A DNA stretch of 64,000 nt from Chloromonas sp. AAM2 (lineage: Eukaryota > Chlorophyta > Chlorophyceae > Chlamydomonadales > Chlamydomonadaceae). Position 1 is the first letter of the stretch. Each line of letters starts with the position of its first letter. The notes beneath the pieces were generated by a model. The model was not told the DNA's origin. It saw nothing but the letters and a program-made list of their open reading frames with translations, and ran no database searches. Made by a program: the position numbers and the translations under genes. This document shows positions 14,656 through 26,800 of this stretch, piece by piece. Where the stretch lies: contig QAXH01003440.1 in NCBI GenBank assembly GCA_004335635.1, positions 23,663 through 87,662 on the forward strand. Reading direction: 5' to 3'.

Positions 14656-15200
14656 GTTTGCCAGTTCTGGGACAATTGTTATGTGTGATTCTCAGTTGTG
14701 ATGCGATTGTTCGAGTGCAGCAACCCTAACCTGGCATTGTGCGTGTGTGTGAGTGCACTGTTCTACCACGGTGTGTGGTGTTGGTGGACAACGTTGAGCC
14801 ATGCGAGTGTATCAGTGCCACCACGCTTTGAGTTGTATTGGTGGGCGCTACACTGTACAGAGCGCTACTCTGGCAGAGGTACATCTGACCGGCCACTACT
14901 TGGTGTAGTTGGTGTAACTAATGCCACCTGGCCGCATTGTCTCATCACCTGTCTCGTTGTCTGTCCCAGACATGGCATCACAAGCATGTATCCGAGTATC
15001 ATGACAGTGAACCAGACCGTCTACCAACACATACACACACACACACACACACACGTCAGCAACACAACATGGTGGACAGATGACACTGACCCAGCCCAAT
15101 CATACACGACAACACTGGAACCAGCACACGGCCCAATACACATACCACAAACAAACCGGTTCTGGTGCCAGTCCCAGGAATTGTCCCAGAACTGGCAAAC
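14656..15200. mobile_element. Candidate non-autonomous DNA transposon, 22-bp inverted ends
   Basis: GTTTGCCAGTTCTGGGACAA at 14656 is matched exactly in reverse complement at the right end (…GAACTGGCAAAC, 15179-15200). The ends are shared with the element at 20411-20526 and more loosely with 19187-20366. No transposase reading frame is visible inside. The target duplication is unclear. Confidence 0.6.
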
Positions 15201-16059
15201 TTCTGCAATGCTGCAAGGCTTTGTGATGTGGTGCTGCAAGCAAGCATTTATCAACTCGACATCACATTACAGACTGAGATTCGTACGCTGATTTATACGT
15301 CTTTGATGCAGCGAAGGCTTTGTTTGCTGCCTCCAGGCACCAGGGTGTCATGATATCAATTACATGATGGTTGGCTGCGTTTGAACATGGTTGGCTTGCG
15401 CGGCTGTAAATACCACGCATCTGGGTCAACTTGACAGCCGGCAAAAGTATTACACGTCGCAAGCCTCCCTCATTCAGAGTGAGAAAACGGCTGGCTCAAA
15501 AACCTCCTTGCCCCTTGCCCTCCTTTCTTAGGGTTTTTGCGACTTTAACGAGACATATTGTTTAACACACCCTTTGTTTGGGTTGGAGTCTTGCGGGTTG
15601 GTGTCTTCTGGGGAGACAACAAGCAAGAAAAAACCAGAAGAAAAAGAAGGGTTGAGCGCGGCTCTGCAGACAGGTCTGCACGAGAGCCCATCACATGTAG
15701 GCCTGCCTAGGCGCAGAACAAAAACGTCACCGCTGCCACGTGGCCAGTTTGTTGCCACGTGGCCAGTGTGACCACAGGTGCCATGTGGCATCATAGTATC
15801 CGTTTCATTTCAAAACCAGCCATCACTGCACGGGTAGCAGCGCAGTGTCAACGACCTGAATGAACCCTTTGCAGAACTCGACATCTTGTTTGATGAGCCG
15901 ACCTTCGTTTCTGCGTGCATGGGGGACACAAGCACAAGGGCACCCGTTTTTACTTGTAGTGGAAGGCACAGTCACCTAGTCTTTGGCCTTGACTTTTGCG
16001 GCCCCGTCCTGTTTTGCTTTGGGTTGGCCTGCCTTGCCTGCCTTGCCTGCTTTGTTCCT

Positions 16060-16146
16060 TGCTTTCGTTTTGCTTTCTTGCTCAGGGTAGGCCAGGGCGG
16101 TGCCCATCCCGTTCCGTGTCCTCTGACGGCTTCCCTGGTGTAAATA
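16060..16146 (+). repeat. Best copy of the short dispersed repeat family
   Basis: CTTGCTCAGGGTAGGCCAGG is followed by GCGGTGCCCATCCCGTTCCG and TGTCCTCTGACGGCTTCCCTGGTGTAA. Related copies occur on both strands at 7273, 9646, 16970, 43470 and 45527. They may be the terminal part of a longer element, but no coding region is attached. Confidence 0.65.
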
Positions 16147-16969
16147 CATATATATATACAGTCACCAGCAGGCATGCAATGCACCAGCAGCATTAACGCG
16201 TGTGTGTGGGTGTCAAAACACGCTCAGTACCAATGTCTTGTCATTGAGGAAGCAAAAGACTTGGGAATATGCATTTCTCTTGAAAACATGATCCTCTCTC
16301 CCATCTTTTCCTCTCCCATCTTTTCCTCTCACATCTTTTCCTCTCATACCTTCTGAATTCAATTGTAGTGCCACTGTTCTCAAAAACTTCGCCTTCCGTC
16401 TTTTGATACAGTGGCGTTACTTGAAGGTTTCAGTGCTTACCTAGGTCCGCTGAGGGAAACCTGGCCGTCAGTGCGCCTGGACGTAAGGCTGATGGGGCCG
16501 GCGACGTTACCAGTTGTGTTGAGAGCTGTGGGGATCCTTTCATCCCTGAGTATGCACACACGTTGACGTATTGCGATCACAGGACCAGCTTCCCTGGTGT
16601 TGAATTAATATGATATACACATACACACATACATATAAAAAATATACATATAGGACCAATGCTGGATGTGCAGTGGTCGACTGTGGTGCTGTGTCCTAGA
16701 ACAGCGCTGCACCCCACACCAACAAATGTCACTCAAGCGAAGCCAATCCATTCCATGTGTGAAGTAGCGCAATGTTGTGCCTGGTGCAACACATGAGTGA
16801 AACCTCCCTCAGTATCGTCACATGGCTCACGTGCACCACATAAGAAGTGTCAGCAAGCCATGCATGAATGTAAGTTTGAATGCAATCCGATGCAACACAT
16901 GACTCTGGAACTCCCCTTTCAGGAAATTTCCACGTGACTCTGGAGCTCCCCCCCGCAGTGCAAGTGCAT

Positions 16970-17050
16970 ACATATTTACACCAGAAAAGCCGTTAGAAGG
17001 CAAGAAGCGGGGTGGCCACCGCCCAGGTCTATCCTGAGCAAGAGAGACGA
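16970..17050 (-). repeat. Short dispersed repeat copy, antisense
   Basis: Reverse complement of the 16060-16146 family: TTTACACCAGAAAAGCCGTT followed by GGTGGCCACCGCCCAGG and CCTGAGCAAG. Confidence 0.6.
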
Positions 17051-17087
17051 ACAAACCCATCGAACAATGTCGATGTGATCACATGGC

Positions 17088-18970
17088 TCACGTGATAAAG
17101 AAGGGTGACGTCCACACTGCCCTGGTGTACGGCAGGGGCGGCAGCACGTGCAGTAGGGTGAACTGCTTCAACAGATCCGGGTTGGCAGCCATAGCCTGGT
17201 CCTTGGACTCAAACCCTGCAACGTCAACATATAACGAGTGTTTAGCCGGTTCCTTCAGTATACAATTGTACGGCTTGTGACATGTGGTCACGTGCTCTGC
17301 GTTCTTATGTTCAAGGCTTCGGGCACACTGCGTAATACTGGAAGTGTGTGCCACCAACGTCTGCTTTCAAACTGCTCTACAAGCCTCTTCAAGACGCAGA
17401 CCATTGAGGCCCCTGCCCCAACACATGGCCCTGCCAGTCCCTCCCGCGCCTCACCCATTTGAATCAATGCAGTCTCGACGGCCTCATCAGTGGGAGCGAT
17501 AACTGTGGCCTGCAGAACATGTGCCAGACATTGACTGTTCATAATGTAACCACTAGAGTGAATAACCATGTTGTTCTGGCAAACTGATTTGGGATCCTAT
17601 TGGGCTCAGAAAGGGCCCCTTTCAAGCGCGGGCAATCTGTGGCCCAGCCACAGCATACCATGAAGCTGGGTTGCGCCGCTTGCATGCCGTAGTCCGTAAG
17701 GTTGAGCATCCACTTGAAGTTGTTCAGGCCCTGGGACGCCAGTACGTCTGACAGGGGCTGGCAGCATGGGCAGCGACCGCAGGACACCTGACAATAACCT
17801 GCAACAGGTGAAAACCGTCCTGCTGGGGACAATGATGATCACTGTGTATTCATTACAGGGGCGTTCACAAGTAAATGTCGCTTGGAACGCGAGCAGGTGG
17901 GCTGCAGCGCAAACCGGCCGGGGGACCAGCAGGCAGGTCATTGCCGTGCAAAAGTCCAAGGTGATACGGTATGAATGACTTGAGCCAGGGGTTGAGCTTT
18001 GGCTGACAAGCAAACGACGCAATTGGGTGTGCATCATTGCCCACCCACCTTCTGGCATCTCTGCAGGCGTGTCCCTGCGGGCAGGCGCACCAGCCGGCCA
18101 AAGCCATGTGGGTGGTTGTAGTGGTGGCGGTAGCTTGATAGTTTTGAGAAAGTGCATATGCATGATGGCAGACAGCCATGTGGCAATAAAGCACATGCAT
18201 GTAGCCAAAACGCTTACCGCATGAACGGCATGTCACACACACGTGAGCCATCTGGGTTCACAAACGAGGCCTGCTCGGCGCATGTGAAGGTCACGTCGGC
18301 CTACGACAAGCAAACATGCAATCAGGTCAACATCAGCACGTGTGCGCAGGTGAGTCAGTCTGATACATGCGGTGGTGTCTGTCTGGTGCTGCTGACCAAT
18401 CAAACGAGCTGTTGCCGCTGTATTGGGATGGCATAAACGCTGGTGAGACATTCAAGACAACAATGACGAGCAGTGGGCTGCATAGCTAGTACACTGAAAC
18501 CCAGTCTGACAGCATTACAGCTCGCCCCGACGTTTGTTCTCCCCTGCTTTGTAAGCACATGTAAACAAACCATCAGTTGCTGATGGCCGGCTGACAGCAC
18601 AAGCTTTGACTCCTGCTACAGATTCGTGCATAAACATGCCTTGAAGAAGTTTGTCCGAGGGTCGACATCGCTGCAGACGCAGGATAGAGGGTTGCGCGGA
18701 ACGGTCGGATCTGCGTATTTGGGACGCGCACAAGCGGAACTCGGATGATCAGTCAGCACATATGCCGCAAGGTCGCAAGGTACAAAGCGGTGCCACGCCA
18801 CTCTGACCTGCCAGCGTCTTGGCGCCGTCAACTCTTGACACAGCGAGTGCGAACAGCATCAGTGCCACGGCTCTCGCTATCGCACATGGAGCCGCTTGCG
18901 TCTGCTGACGCAATGTCACGCGGCTGCGGTGCCAGACCGCAGTGTGCGGCGTTTGCGAAGAGGATGCCAT
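17088..18970 (-). CDS. Secreted fasciclin (FAS1) domain protein with Cys-rich N-terminus
   Basis: Exons: 18970-18808, 18739-18640, 18300-18218, 18074-18049, 18002-?, 17787-17659, 17509-17455, 17215-17088. The first exon encodes a hydrophobic stretch (AVALMLFALAVS), read as a signal peptide. Two Cys-containing exons follow (CARPKYADPTVPRNPLSCVC and DVTFTCAEQASF). FAS1 signatures: PLSDVLASQGLNNFKWMLNL, ATVIAPTDEAVETAL and NPDLLKQFTLLHVLPPLPYT (H box). FAS1 proteins mediate adhesion or matrix binding outside the cell (family knowledge). The domain stops soon after the H box with RAVWTSPFFIT, shorter than the usual 130-150 residues, so another exon or a truncation is possible. The 18808/18739 junction is out of phase and unresolved; 18640 appears to be a GC donor (AAG|GCATGT). 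The 26-nt exon at 18074-18049 is inferred from phase. Confidence 0.68.
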
Positions 18971-19186
18971 CGCTTTGTCAAGTCGGAACACCTCAGCGCT
19001 GCCTGTACTCGAATGCAGTATGAAGTATGATTGGCACGAATTTTGATGAGATTGAGCGGTAGTTGGGCAACCGCTGAATTTGTGCATGAGAAGAAGCCCA
19101 TCGACAATGCATCGCCTTAGTGTCTCTCTGTAATCAGGATCTAGTTCGTACTCAAACAACGAGGGATCTTCGTCGACCCCTGTGAA

Positions 19187-20366
19187 AAGAAGTTCTGGGA
19201 CAATTCTTGCGTTTTGCAAAGACAAACAACACACCTCGCCTGCTGTCACAGCCCCTGTGCAGTCCCATGTGTGGGCTACACCACTTCATGGCTGCACCAG
19301 TGCCAGCAAGAGGCTGAGCTTGCGCACGCTGAGTGACTTGCCAACGCAGGTGAGGTTTGAGAGGCGCACGACCATGAGGCACACAGGCGTGCTCAATGCA
19401 GCATGGGTGGAGTGGCTGATGGGCTATGGGGAAGCGTTTAGTTCATTTTTACTCCCTCTCTTTTGTTGCAATCTTTCTGGTTTGTGTAGCCTAGCACCAG
19501 CTCACTTCTCACGCGTGAGAAAACAGATCTCCGAGGACCCCGACTCGAGATCGAGAATACCTTCAGCTGACTTTCGAAATCGAACATGCTACTCTTCTTC
19601 GAAATCGTTGCCTAATCTGCTTCCAGCTACTCGACTGGAGTGTGGGCCCTCCAGCAGCCCTGGCCCAGATCAGATCAGCACACCGGGCATGTCGCAGGCC
19701 GCGACAGCACGCTGCATAGCACCGAAGGGGACACCTAGCACAGCATTAGCAACCCACAGCACGAACCAATTTGCCTTTTGCATCTGCACGCTCCTGCACA
19801 AACCCGAAGCTCATTGCACCACTCGCCTACTTCGGAGATGGAGGAGCTCGTGGCTGCCAAGCCAAGCAAAGGCGCAAGGGTGCAGCCGGACAAGGTGCGG
19901 ACAAGGTGTGTGCACAGAGCTAGGGTACATAGAGCTAGGTGAGCATGGCGAAGGTGGCCATGGGCAATACAGCATGTGACAGGGCTGCCATGTAGTGAGG
20001 CCAGGGGCCATGAGTACATGCAGCAGTGGCGGACGCATCAGCAGCTCTGTGCATGCCCCGGTATGTTTGAACATGACTGTCCTGCGTTGCATGTAGGAGC
20101 CGGAGGTGATTGAGCTCTTGGATAGTGAGGACGAGGAGCAGATGGTTGAAATTGAGCCTACAACCCCAGTGCAGCCCCGGCCAAACGCACAGTACTAAAC
20201 CATGCAGCTAGCCACGTCATGTCGCTGGCCCACCACAACTGCGTTCCGGTGGCCAAGGCCCTGAAAGAGGCAGCTGTGTTGCTGGGATGGCCCAGCAGAC
20301 CCAACAGAAGAGCATTACCACTGGTTTCAGTGCAAAACGCAAGAATTGTCACAGAACTGACAAACC
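19187..20366. mobile_element. Candidate non-autonomous DNA transposon, about 1.18 kb
   Basis: TTCTGGGACAATTCTTGCGT followed by TTTGCA at the left end (about 19193-19218) pairs with TGCAAAACGCAAGAATTGTC then ACAGAA at the right (about 20331-20356), with one mismatch. The outer bases belong to the TTTGCCAGTTCTGGGACA family. No transposase motif was recognised inside. Confidence 0.5.
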
Positions 20367-20410
20367 CCTTTTTTGTCACGTGTTATACAGTATGTTACAG
20401 TAAAAAAAAA

Positions 20411-20526
20411 AGAAGTTTGCCAGTTCTGGGACAGTCTCACACACACACACTCTTACACATGTTTTTGCGAACACACACTGGTTTCAGTGCAGTCCTTGGA
20501 AACTGTCCCAGAACTGGCAAACTTCT
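20411..20526. mobile_element. MITE, 116 bp, perfect 25-bp terminal inverted repeats
   Basis: AGAAGTTTGCCAGTTCTGGG plus ACAGT at 20411-20435 is exactly mirrored at 20502-20526. It is flanked by A-runs on both sides. It is the clearest member of the family and is short enough to fold into one hairpin with a CA-rich loop. Confidence 0.75.
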
Positions 20527-20630
20527 TTTTTGAAAAAAAAACGGGCCAGCTGACAGCAGCCGAGCAGGAACAATACCGCATGCACATGTGAAGTTCAGTC
20601 GCCTACAATTGCCTAGGGCAAGTGCCGTGA

Positions 20631-23600
20631 TCAGCTGTCATCCCCCTGGTCAGCCCCTTCCTCGTGACCCCAAGTGTCCGGCCACCATTCGGGTCGAAAG
20701 GGCCGTATGTGCGCCTTGCTCAGCTTGCCACGCAGCTCCACTCGCCCTTCAGCTGCTGCTAACGCTGTTTTCAACCGCACGTAGAGCAGCCCATACCCTG
20801 CGCTGACGCCTTGGACCGTGCCCGTAGAAACGCCGTTTCCACTGACTAGGGTCTCTCCTTGAGCAGGCAGTGGGCCATCTGCAACGACACGGGACAAAAC
20901 AGCATGTATCTCATACAGAACTAGTAACACGAGATGATGCTATATAACAGAAATGATGCGTACAATGCTTGTCCCAGAGAAGTCATGAAGTGCGTGGCTG
21001 GGCTTGTAGTTTCGTAGCATGGTTTGGTGAAAGCCCGTGACAATCTTAGGAGGGGCAAGCTCCAGTCATCATCTACACGCATTCTCAGCCGTTAGCCTTG
21101 CTGCCCACCTTGATCAAACCTGAAGGGCATGCAGCGCTTGCGTATGAGCCCTCGATAGTGCGTAAAGCTGTTTCTTTCCTGCCCGATGTAGCAGCCCTTC
21201 TTGTAGCTCACGCCTTGGAGGACGTCTAGGTTGAAGTCCAAGGGGGCAGTCTTCTCTGCAGGCGAAGCAGTTCATGAGACAAGCAAGCAGATACACAGTT
21301 AAACATGATTTTAGATAACGCGCCAGCGGTTAGCAATGTAGCCATTGTGGAACGCACACGCCATTGTGGGCCGACAGCACAGGCTGGGCCACTCCGGTAA
21401 GCAAACAACCATTTACTCAATTGGGATGGTATGCTGGCCCTTGAACCCTTGCGTGACATCAGAGAGAAGAGTGCAGCTGCCAAACAGTTGCCGTGGATGT
21501 AGTAATGAAAATTGCACAAACTGTTGTCAGCATGCAATACGCGCCTCTGCACCCCCCATGCTGCATACCAGGCCATGCACGCACCTGTGGGTATCTCCAC
21601 TTCGCCCTCAGCCACCCCGTGCATGTGTCGCCATGTGTGGTATGCCGCCTGCGCCTGCCCTGCCTCCGCGCCCCCGCTGCCCTGCGTGCTCGCCCACATG
21701 TCCCCGCCGTGCAGTGCGGTGCTCGCGTGCAGCTGAACGGTGCGCAGGCCTAGGGCGGGCAACCGGGGGTCAGGCCACCACCCTGCAGGAAACCACGTGT
21801 GTGAGTGCGTGAGAGTGTGTGTTTATGCGTGCGCGTGCGCGTGTGTTTGTGTGTGTGAGTGTGTAATGATGTGTAGGTCGTACCAAGCATGGAGCCACAC
21901 TTGTTTTGCGATCCTTGGAACTTGGACATCTGCTGGATCAGTACGGCTTACGTACGGCACGTGTGCATGTGGCTGGGCATGGGCGTGGGCGTGGCATGAG
22001 TGTATCACATGAGAGGGCGCGGCACATGAAATGCTGAACGACAGCCATCACGCTTGTCTGTAGAGGTCGCAATGGACCGGACTGGACAAAGCTCATGGGG
22101 GTCTGGCCGAGAGAAACGCACCACCAGTGGCCGAACATCACACCATTTCAGATCTCAATGTGGTGCATGCACGCAAAATGCCCTGGTACAGGGTCGCACT
22201 CCCAGATTGGACAAGGCCCGTCTTTCCAGTCACTGCAAGAACACTATCATCCTTACCCCTTACTTGCCTACCTTGTTGCTGGGACGGGGCCGTGGCTCCG
22301 AACTGTGCCCACACCGCTCGCCCGTCTGACACATCATGCACTTGAACCTGCTTGCGCATCTTATACCTGCGCCAGTGACCATGACGTAAGTTGAACTAGT
22401 GATCAGCCATGTAATGAATAAAGAATGATTGACAACAGACAGTAAAGCAGGATAATTGCTCAGTGTTGTCAAGTCATCCTGTCTTGTTCGTTTGCGATTG
22501 TTTGCAGATACCAAAACAAACCGCCCAGCTGGCCTAATGTCATGCTTGACCACACACATGTCCTGTGGCGGCTTCTTACCTTGTTAGCCAGTCCATGGCC
22601 CGCTGTCTGCCCTCCCGGTCCACCTCCATCAGCAACGCACCATCTGAAGGGGAAAACCATCACAACTCAATGCTTGTCATCAGCATCATTATGACATGGC
22701 ATTCGCGGATTTGCTCGAGGTAGCAGGTAGGTCTGCATCTCCTTTCGCTGATTTCCTGTCTTGGCAGTCGCTCATCCGTGCCTTTTTGTGAGGCAAATCT
22801 TGGACATTAGTCAAGGCAACACGATCCACACTCAGCCCTGATGTAACAAACCAATCATGCCCTTCATCGAGCTGGCAGTCAGCGAGAAACGGACAGAACT
22901 CAAACAGTATTGGACGCTTCCACAGCTCACTGTGCACTGTTCACAGGTGAAGCTTGACTTCCCTGGTGTAAGCAGCTGCCTGCCGCATGATCGAATCCAA
23001 TCTAGACAGATAATCACAACGTTCAAGTTGAACTCACCCGGCTCTCTGTAAAAAATCAAGTCATGTAGGAACTTGCCCTTCGGTGTGAGCAAGGCAGCGT
23101 AGACAGGCGCAGCACCTACACACATAGCATGCACCAGGGAAAGCCTGGCCAAGCGTGTGACAACACAGTGTAGCAGGACGTGCGACACAAGTGGTAGAAA
23201 GACACACCTTGATTAGACTTCAGCACAACGAGTCTTGCATTTGGTACAGTCTTGTATGTGCAGACAGCACAAGTGTGTGGCAGGCAGGATGTTGTGCTGT
23301 AAGGCGGCCTGCCGCACCTGGGGTTTCCAAAGGCCTGACATCATTAGTTACCAAACCCTGCAAGCAACCATCCAAACCCATCGCCTTAAATAATTCATGG
23401 ACATCGCTTGGATTGCCTCACCATCAAGCAGACGATGAAGCTGGAATGATGCTTTGAAATGGGAGGGTAGGGTTTGCAGTGCTGCCCAACATACCACACC
23501 TGTAAGAACTGAATTGTCTGGGCTCCCTCCAGGCGCACCAATGCACGGGAGCTGTCCAGACATGCTGTGACTGCTCCTTCCAACATGGGGTTGGCGCCGG

Positions 23601-23667
23601 TTGACATGCCTCGAAGAGATCGATACCACGTTAGTGGAAGATGATGATGTGCCGCTAACGCCATCAT
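20631..23667 (-). CDS. IBA57: Mitochondrial Fe-S assembly factor IBA57 (YgfZ/GcvT family)
   Basis: Eight exons, all in phase: 23667-23500, 23357-23318, 23115-23038, 22643-22580, 22366-22272, 21782-21585, 21255-21109, 20878-20631; 345 aa. IBA57 works with ISCA1/2 in the matrix to build [4Fe-4S] clusters. The start chosen is the first ATG, giving a His/Arg-containing N-terminus that could be a presequence. Family segments in order: LVRLEGAQTIQFLQGLVTND, AALLTPKGKFLHDLIFYR, ALLMEVDREG, VHDVSDGRAVWAQFG, WWPDPRLPALG, and the signature KGCYIGQE with its conserved Cys near residue 236, then IRKRCMPF and the C-terminal WWPDTWG. After GQE the usual LTARTHH reads RNSFTHY, so the typical Thr-Ala-Arg is lost. 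A plastid paralogue cannot be excluded. Confidence 0.92.
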
Positions 23668-23879
23668 CGCGCCGATGCTTTGCGCTAACCCTGATGTCCG
23701 CTGCAAAATGTTAGTCCGCAGAATTTACTGTCGCAAGCCTTGCCAACTTGGTGTCCGTGTCCAGCAATGTCAGTTACATGACCCTCAGAGCACGTTACGC
23801 ATCTGATCATGCAAAGATGAAAAGCTAGCGCGGTGGCGTGGAGCTAGCCCTTTGGCATGCAGCTGCACATGCGATCACA

Positions 23880-26800
23880 ATGCACGCATGGCAGTGCCCG
23901 GCACGTACAGTTCTGCCTGGCTCTGCCACAGAAAGGCACCATACAACCGTACAAGTGCCAGTGAGGAAGCATGTCACACAATTGTGTGGCTGCAGCACGC
24001 AGGAAACCTCGCAGGCGCGTCAAACCAGCACACCAAGCACACGGAGAGCAGCAGCAAGCCATGCACTCACGCCTTCAGCAGTCAGCAACCACCAGCCACA
24101 TTCTCCAAACGATGCACAGCAACACGTGCAGGATGAGCAATCACGTGTCCCGCATGCACCACCACCAACCGCTCCTCAAAGCTTCTCTTTCCACAGCTCA
24201 GAGGACCAGCATGCGGCACAAGCCTACTTGCACTCTGAGCAAGCCTACACCGCGGCCATGCTGCAGCCAATGTCACAGCTACAGTCACAGCTGGATTCAG
24301 AAATTCAGACTTTGCATTGGCGTCAAACGCTCCAAGTTTACCAAACTCGTTTGCTACCCTTGCCAGCTGCTGCTGACGGCAGCAATGATGGTGCACTTGG
24401 CGAGGTGAGTTTGCTGCGGGAGCGAGGCAAGGCTGAAGAAATCGGCATACCCGTTTCTGGTCAACGCTACGGGGACTATGCATACGTACAGCAGCAGAGT
24501 TTGCTAGTGCCGGGGCGGCTGATGCATGTGCTGCTGACTGGCAGTGCAGCCGCTGCTGCTACTGGTAAGGGCAGGTGCGGTGTGACAGCAACACAGCAGC
24601 ACGTGCTTCAGCCTGACAATCCAGCAGCTGCTGCTAGCGACATCCCAGCAATAGGCCAGCGGAACCGTTTGCAACCCAGTAGCCCAGCACCAGCTGCAGC
24701 CAGCGACACAGCAGAACAGCATCCCAGAAGCCCAGCACCAGGTGCAGCCGGTCACACAGCAGCGCAGCAGCACATCAGTCCAGCAGCTGCTGCAGTCAGC
24801 GACACAGCAGCGCAGCAGCACATGCTATTGGACGAGGGTCAGCAGGTTCTGACTCACGGCCCAAACTACACCCTATGCACACTGCAGCCCTGCCCCTTGG
24901 GCGAGTACTATGCCTACACGGACTGCCCAGACCGGCCCTTGGCGCCATCCTCGATTAACTTGATCTCTCCCAAACCTCCCTCTTCGTCCTCCTCTATTGC
25001 TTCTTTATCTCATTCACAACCGGTGTGGGGTGAACAATGCACACTGCATGTCAAACACACAGCGTCAGGCAGGGACGTTTTTCCGCCCATCAAAGGCGTT
25101 ACTGGCCCTCTCACATGGTCCCCATGTGGCAGGTGGGTCTACTTCACGTGCAAACAGGCACGCCAGTTACATGCTGTGACGGTGGGCTCCATAAAGCCAA
25201 CTTGCACTGCCCCACCACCCCCACCCTCAGCCATTCTTGCGTCTACTTTACCGCCTGACACACTGCCTGGCCTGACAAGTGCCGTTCAGCTTGCGCCTAC
25301 GCCAGCCTCAAGCCCAGCCCAGCAAGCATCTCAAGCGCCACCTGCCCAGCTGACCAGTTTGGAATCCATAACAACTCCCACTTTCATCTTCACCTCACTT
25401 CCCACCCCTTCAGCAACACCCAGTCATGCAATGTCAAACATTCCTGATGCAGACCAAACGCCCAACCCTGCGCCAGGCCTTGTCCTGGCCGACCCTGACC
25501 AGTTCGTGTTCATGTTGCAGCAGCTGCAGCCCTTGCATCCATGCACAAACACCGGCATGACGGATGCAAGAACCTCAGGCGCACCGCAACATGCAAACCA
25601 TGCAGGCATGGCGCAAGGTGTCAGCAGCACTGGTGCAGCAGAACTCCAGGGAGCCATGCAGCAGGGCGCAAGCTGTGCCAGTTTAGAGCATAACGTAGCC
25701 CATGCAGGCGCCATGCAGGAGGATGTAAGCATTGCAGGCAGTTCACAGCCGGGCGTAGACAGAGTAGAAGGCGGCATGCCCCGAGTGCATCAGCTGCTGG
25801 TATGTCAGGCCATCGACAGCCAGACCACCACCAGGGAGCTCTGGGCACTGCTACCAAACACAGCCTTCACATGTCAAGCCACTCAATCCCACACCACCCT
25901 TCTTCACACTCCATCATTATCTCGACCAGCACCTCCCACCACCACTTCCACAAACGCATTCCAGGCTTCTTCTGCTTCCATGCCCACAGCCAAGCCATTG
26001 GATCCGTATCCATTCCAGCGTCACCCAGCACAGTCAGCTGCAGCACTTGCGACGCAAAGCGCACCTGGATGGTCATGGCAGTGTGTATTCCCTCGAACCC
26101 CTGGCTCCCGTCTGATGCCCCTCCTGGTGTCCCTCAACCCTCCACAGCTGCTGGTGTGGCACTCGGACTGTGCCACTTTTAATGGGCAGCTGCTGTGGTG
26201 CACTCTGCCCCACGAGACAGTGGATCCCTTGGACACGGTAACCGACACCTTGGACACGGTAACCGACACCTTGGACACAGTAACCGACACCTTGGACACA
26301 GTAACCGACACCTTGGACACAGCCAATCACACCTGGGATTCCACCGGCCGCACCTTGGACGCAGATGCAAACACCTTGGACAAAGGAAGGATGACCTTGG
26401 ACGCAGCTGCAAGTGGCCCAAGGACTAAAACGGTTACGCTGTTGAGCGAGCGCGCAGCGTGGAGAATTGTGGACGTGCGCATGCGGGGTGCGTTGCTACT
26501 GCTCACACTGCTGCACACCTTTGTGCCTGTCGACACTGCCCCAGGCAAAGATGACTGCTTCAACAGCCAAGCCGACATGCAAGGCAGCAACACCAGCAGC
26601 AACCACAGCATCACCAGCACTAGCACCAATGGCAACCCAGACAGCATCCAAGGCAACACCAGCACCAGCAGCAGCACTTTGCGTTTTGAAGTGTATCATC
26701 TCACTGCCAAGCAGACCACTACCAGCTCTGACGAGGTGGACAGTGGTGCATGGTCGCCAGGGTCGAGCGCACCCACAGGGCTTGTGCTGTTGGCTGAGGC

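Larger units (their letters stand above)
14527..17087. other. Repeat-rich intergenic region, no gene recognised
   Basis: Holds the inverted-repeat pair at 14656/15200, a short AC tract near 15031-15053, a TGCCACGTGGCCAGT tandem at about 15736-15768, the GGTTGAGCGCGGCTCTGCAG repeat at 15651, TATATA and CATACA microsatellites near 16145-16165 and 16610-16655, and two copies of the GTGCCCATCCC family. No exon chain was found. Confidence 0.6.
18971..20630. other. Intergenic region occupied by inverted-repeat elements
   Basis: No gene recognised. A 265-codon + strand frame at 19182-19979 begins inside the left repeat end, shows no family motif and has unremarkable composition. The region is best explained by the elements at 19187-20366 and 20411-20526. 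Confidence 0.5.

Noticed and set aside
19182..19979. 265-codon + strand frame, possible transposon gene
   Set aside because: It starts in the inverted-repeat end, has no transposase or other motif, and mixed composition; no splice-supported exons.
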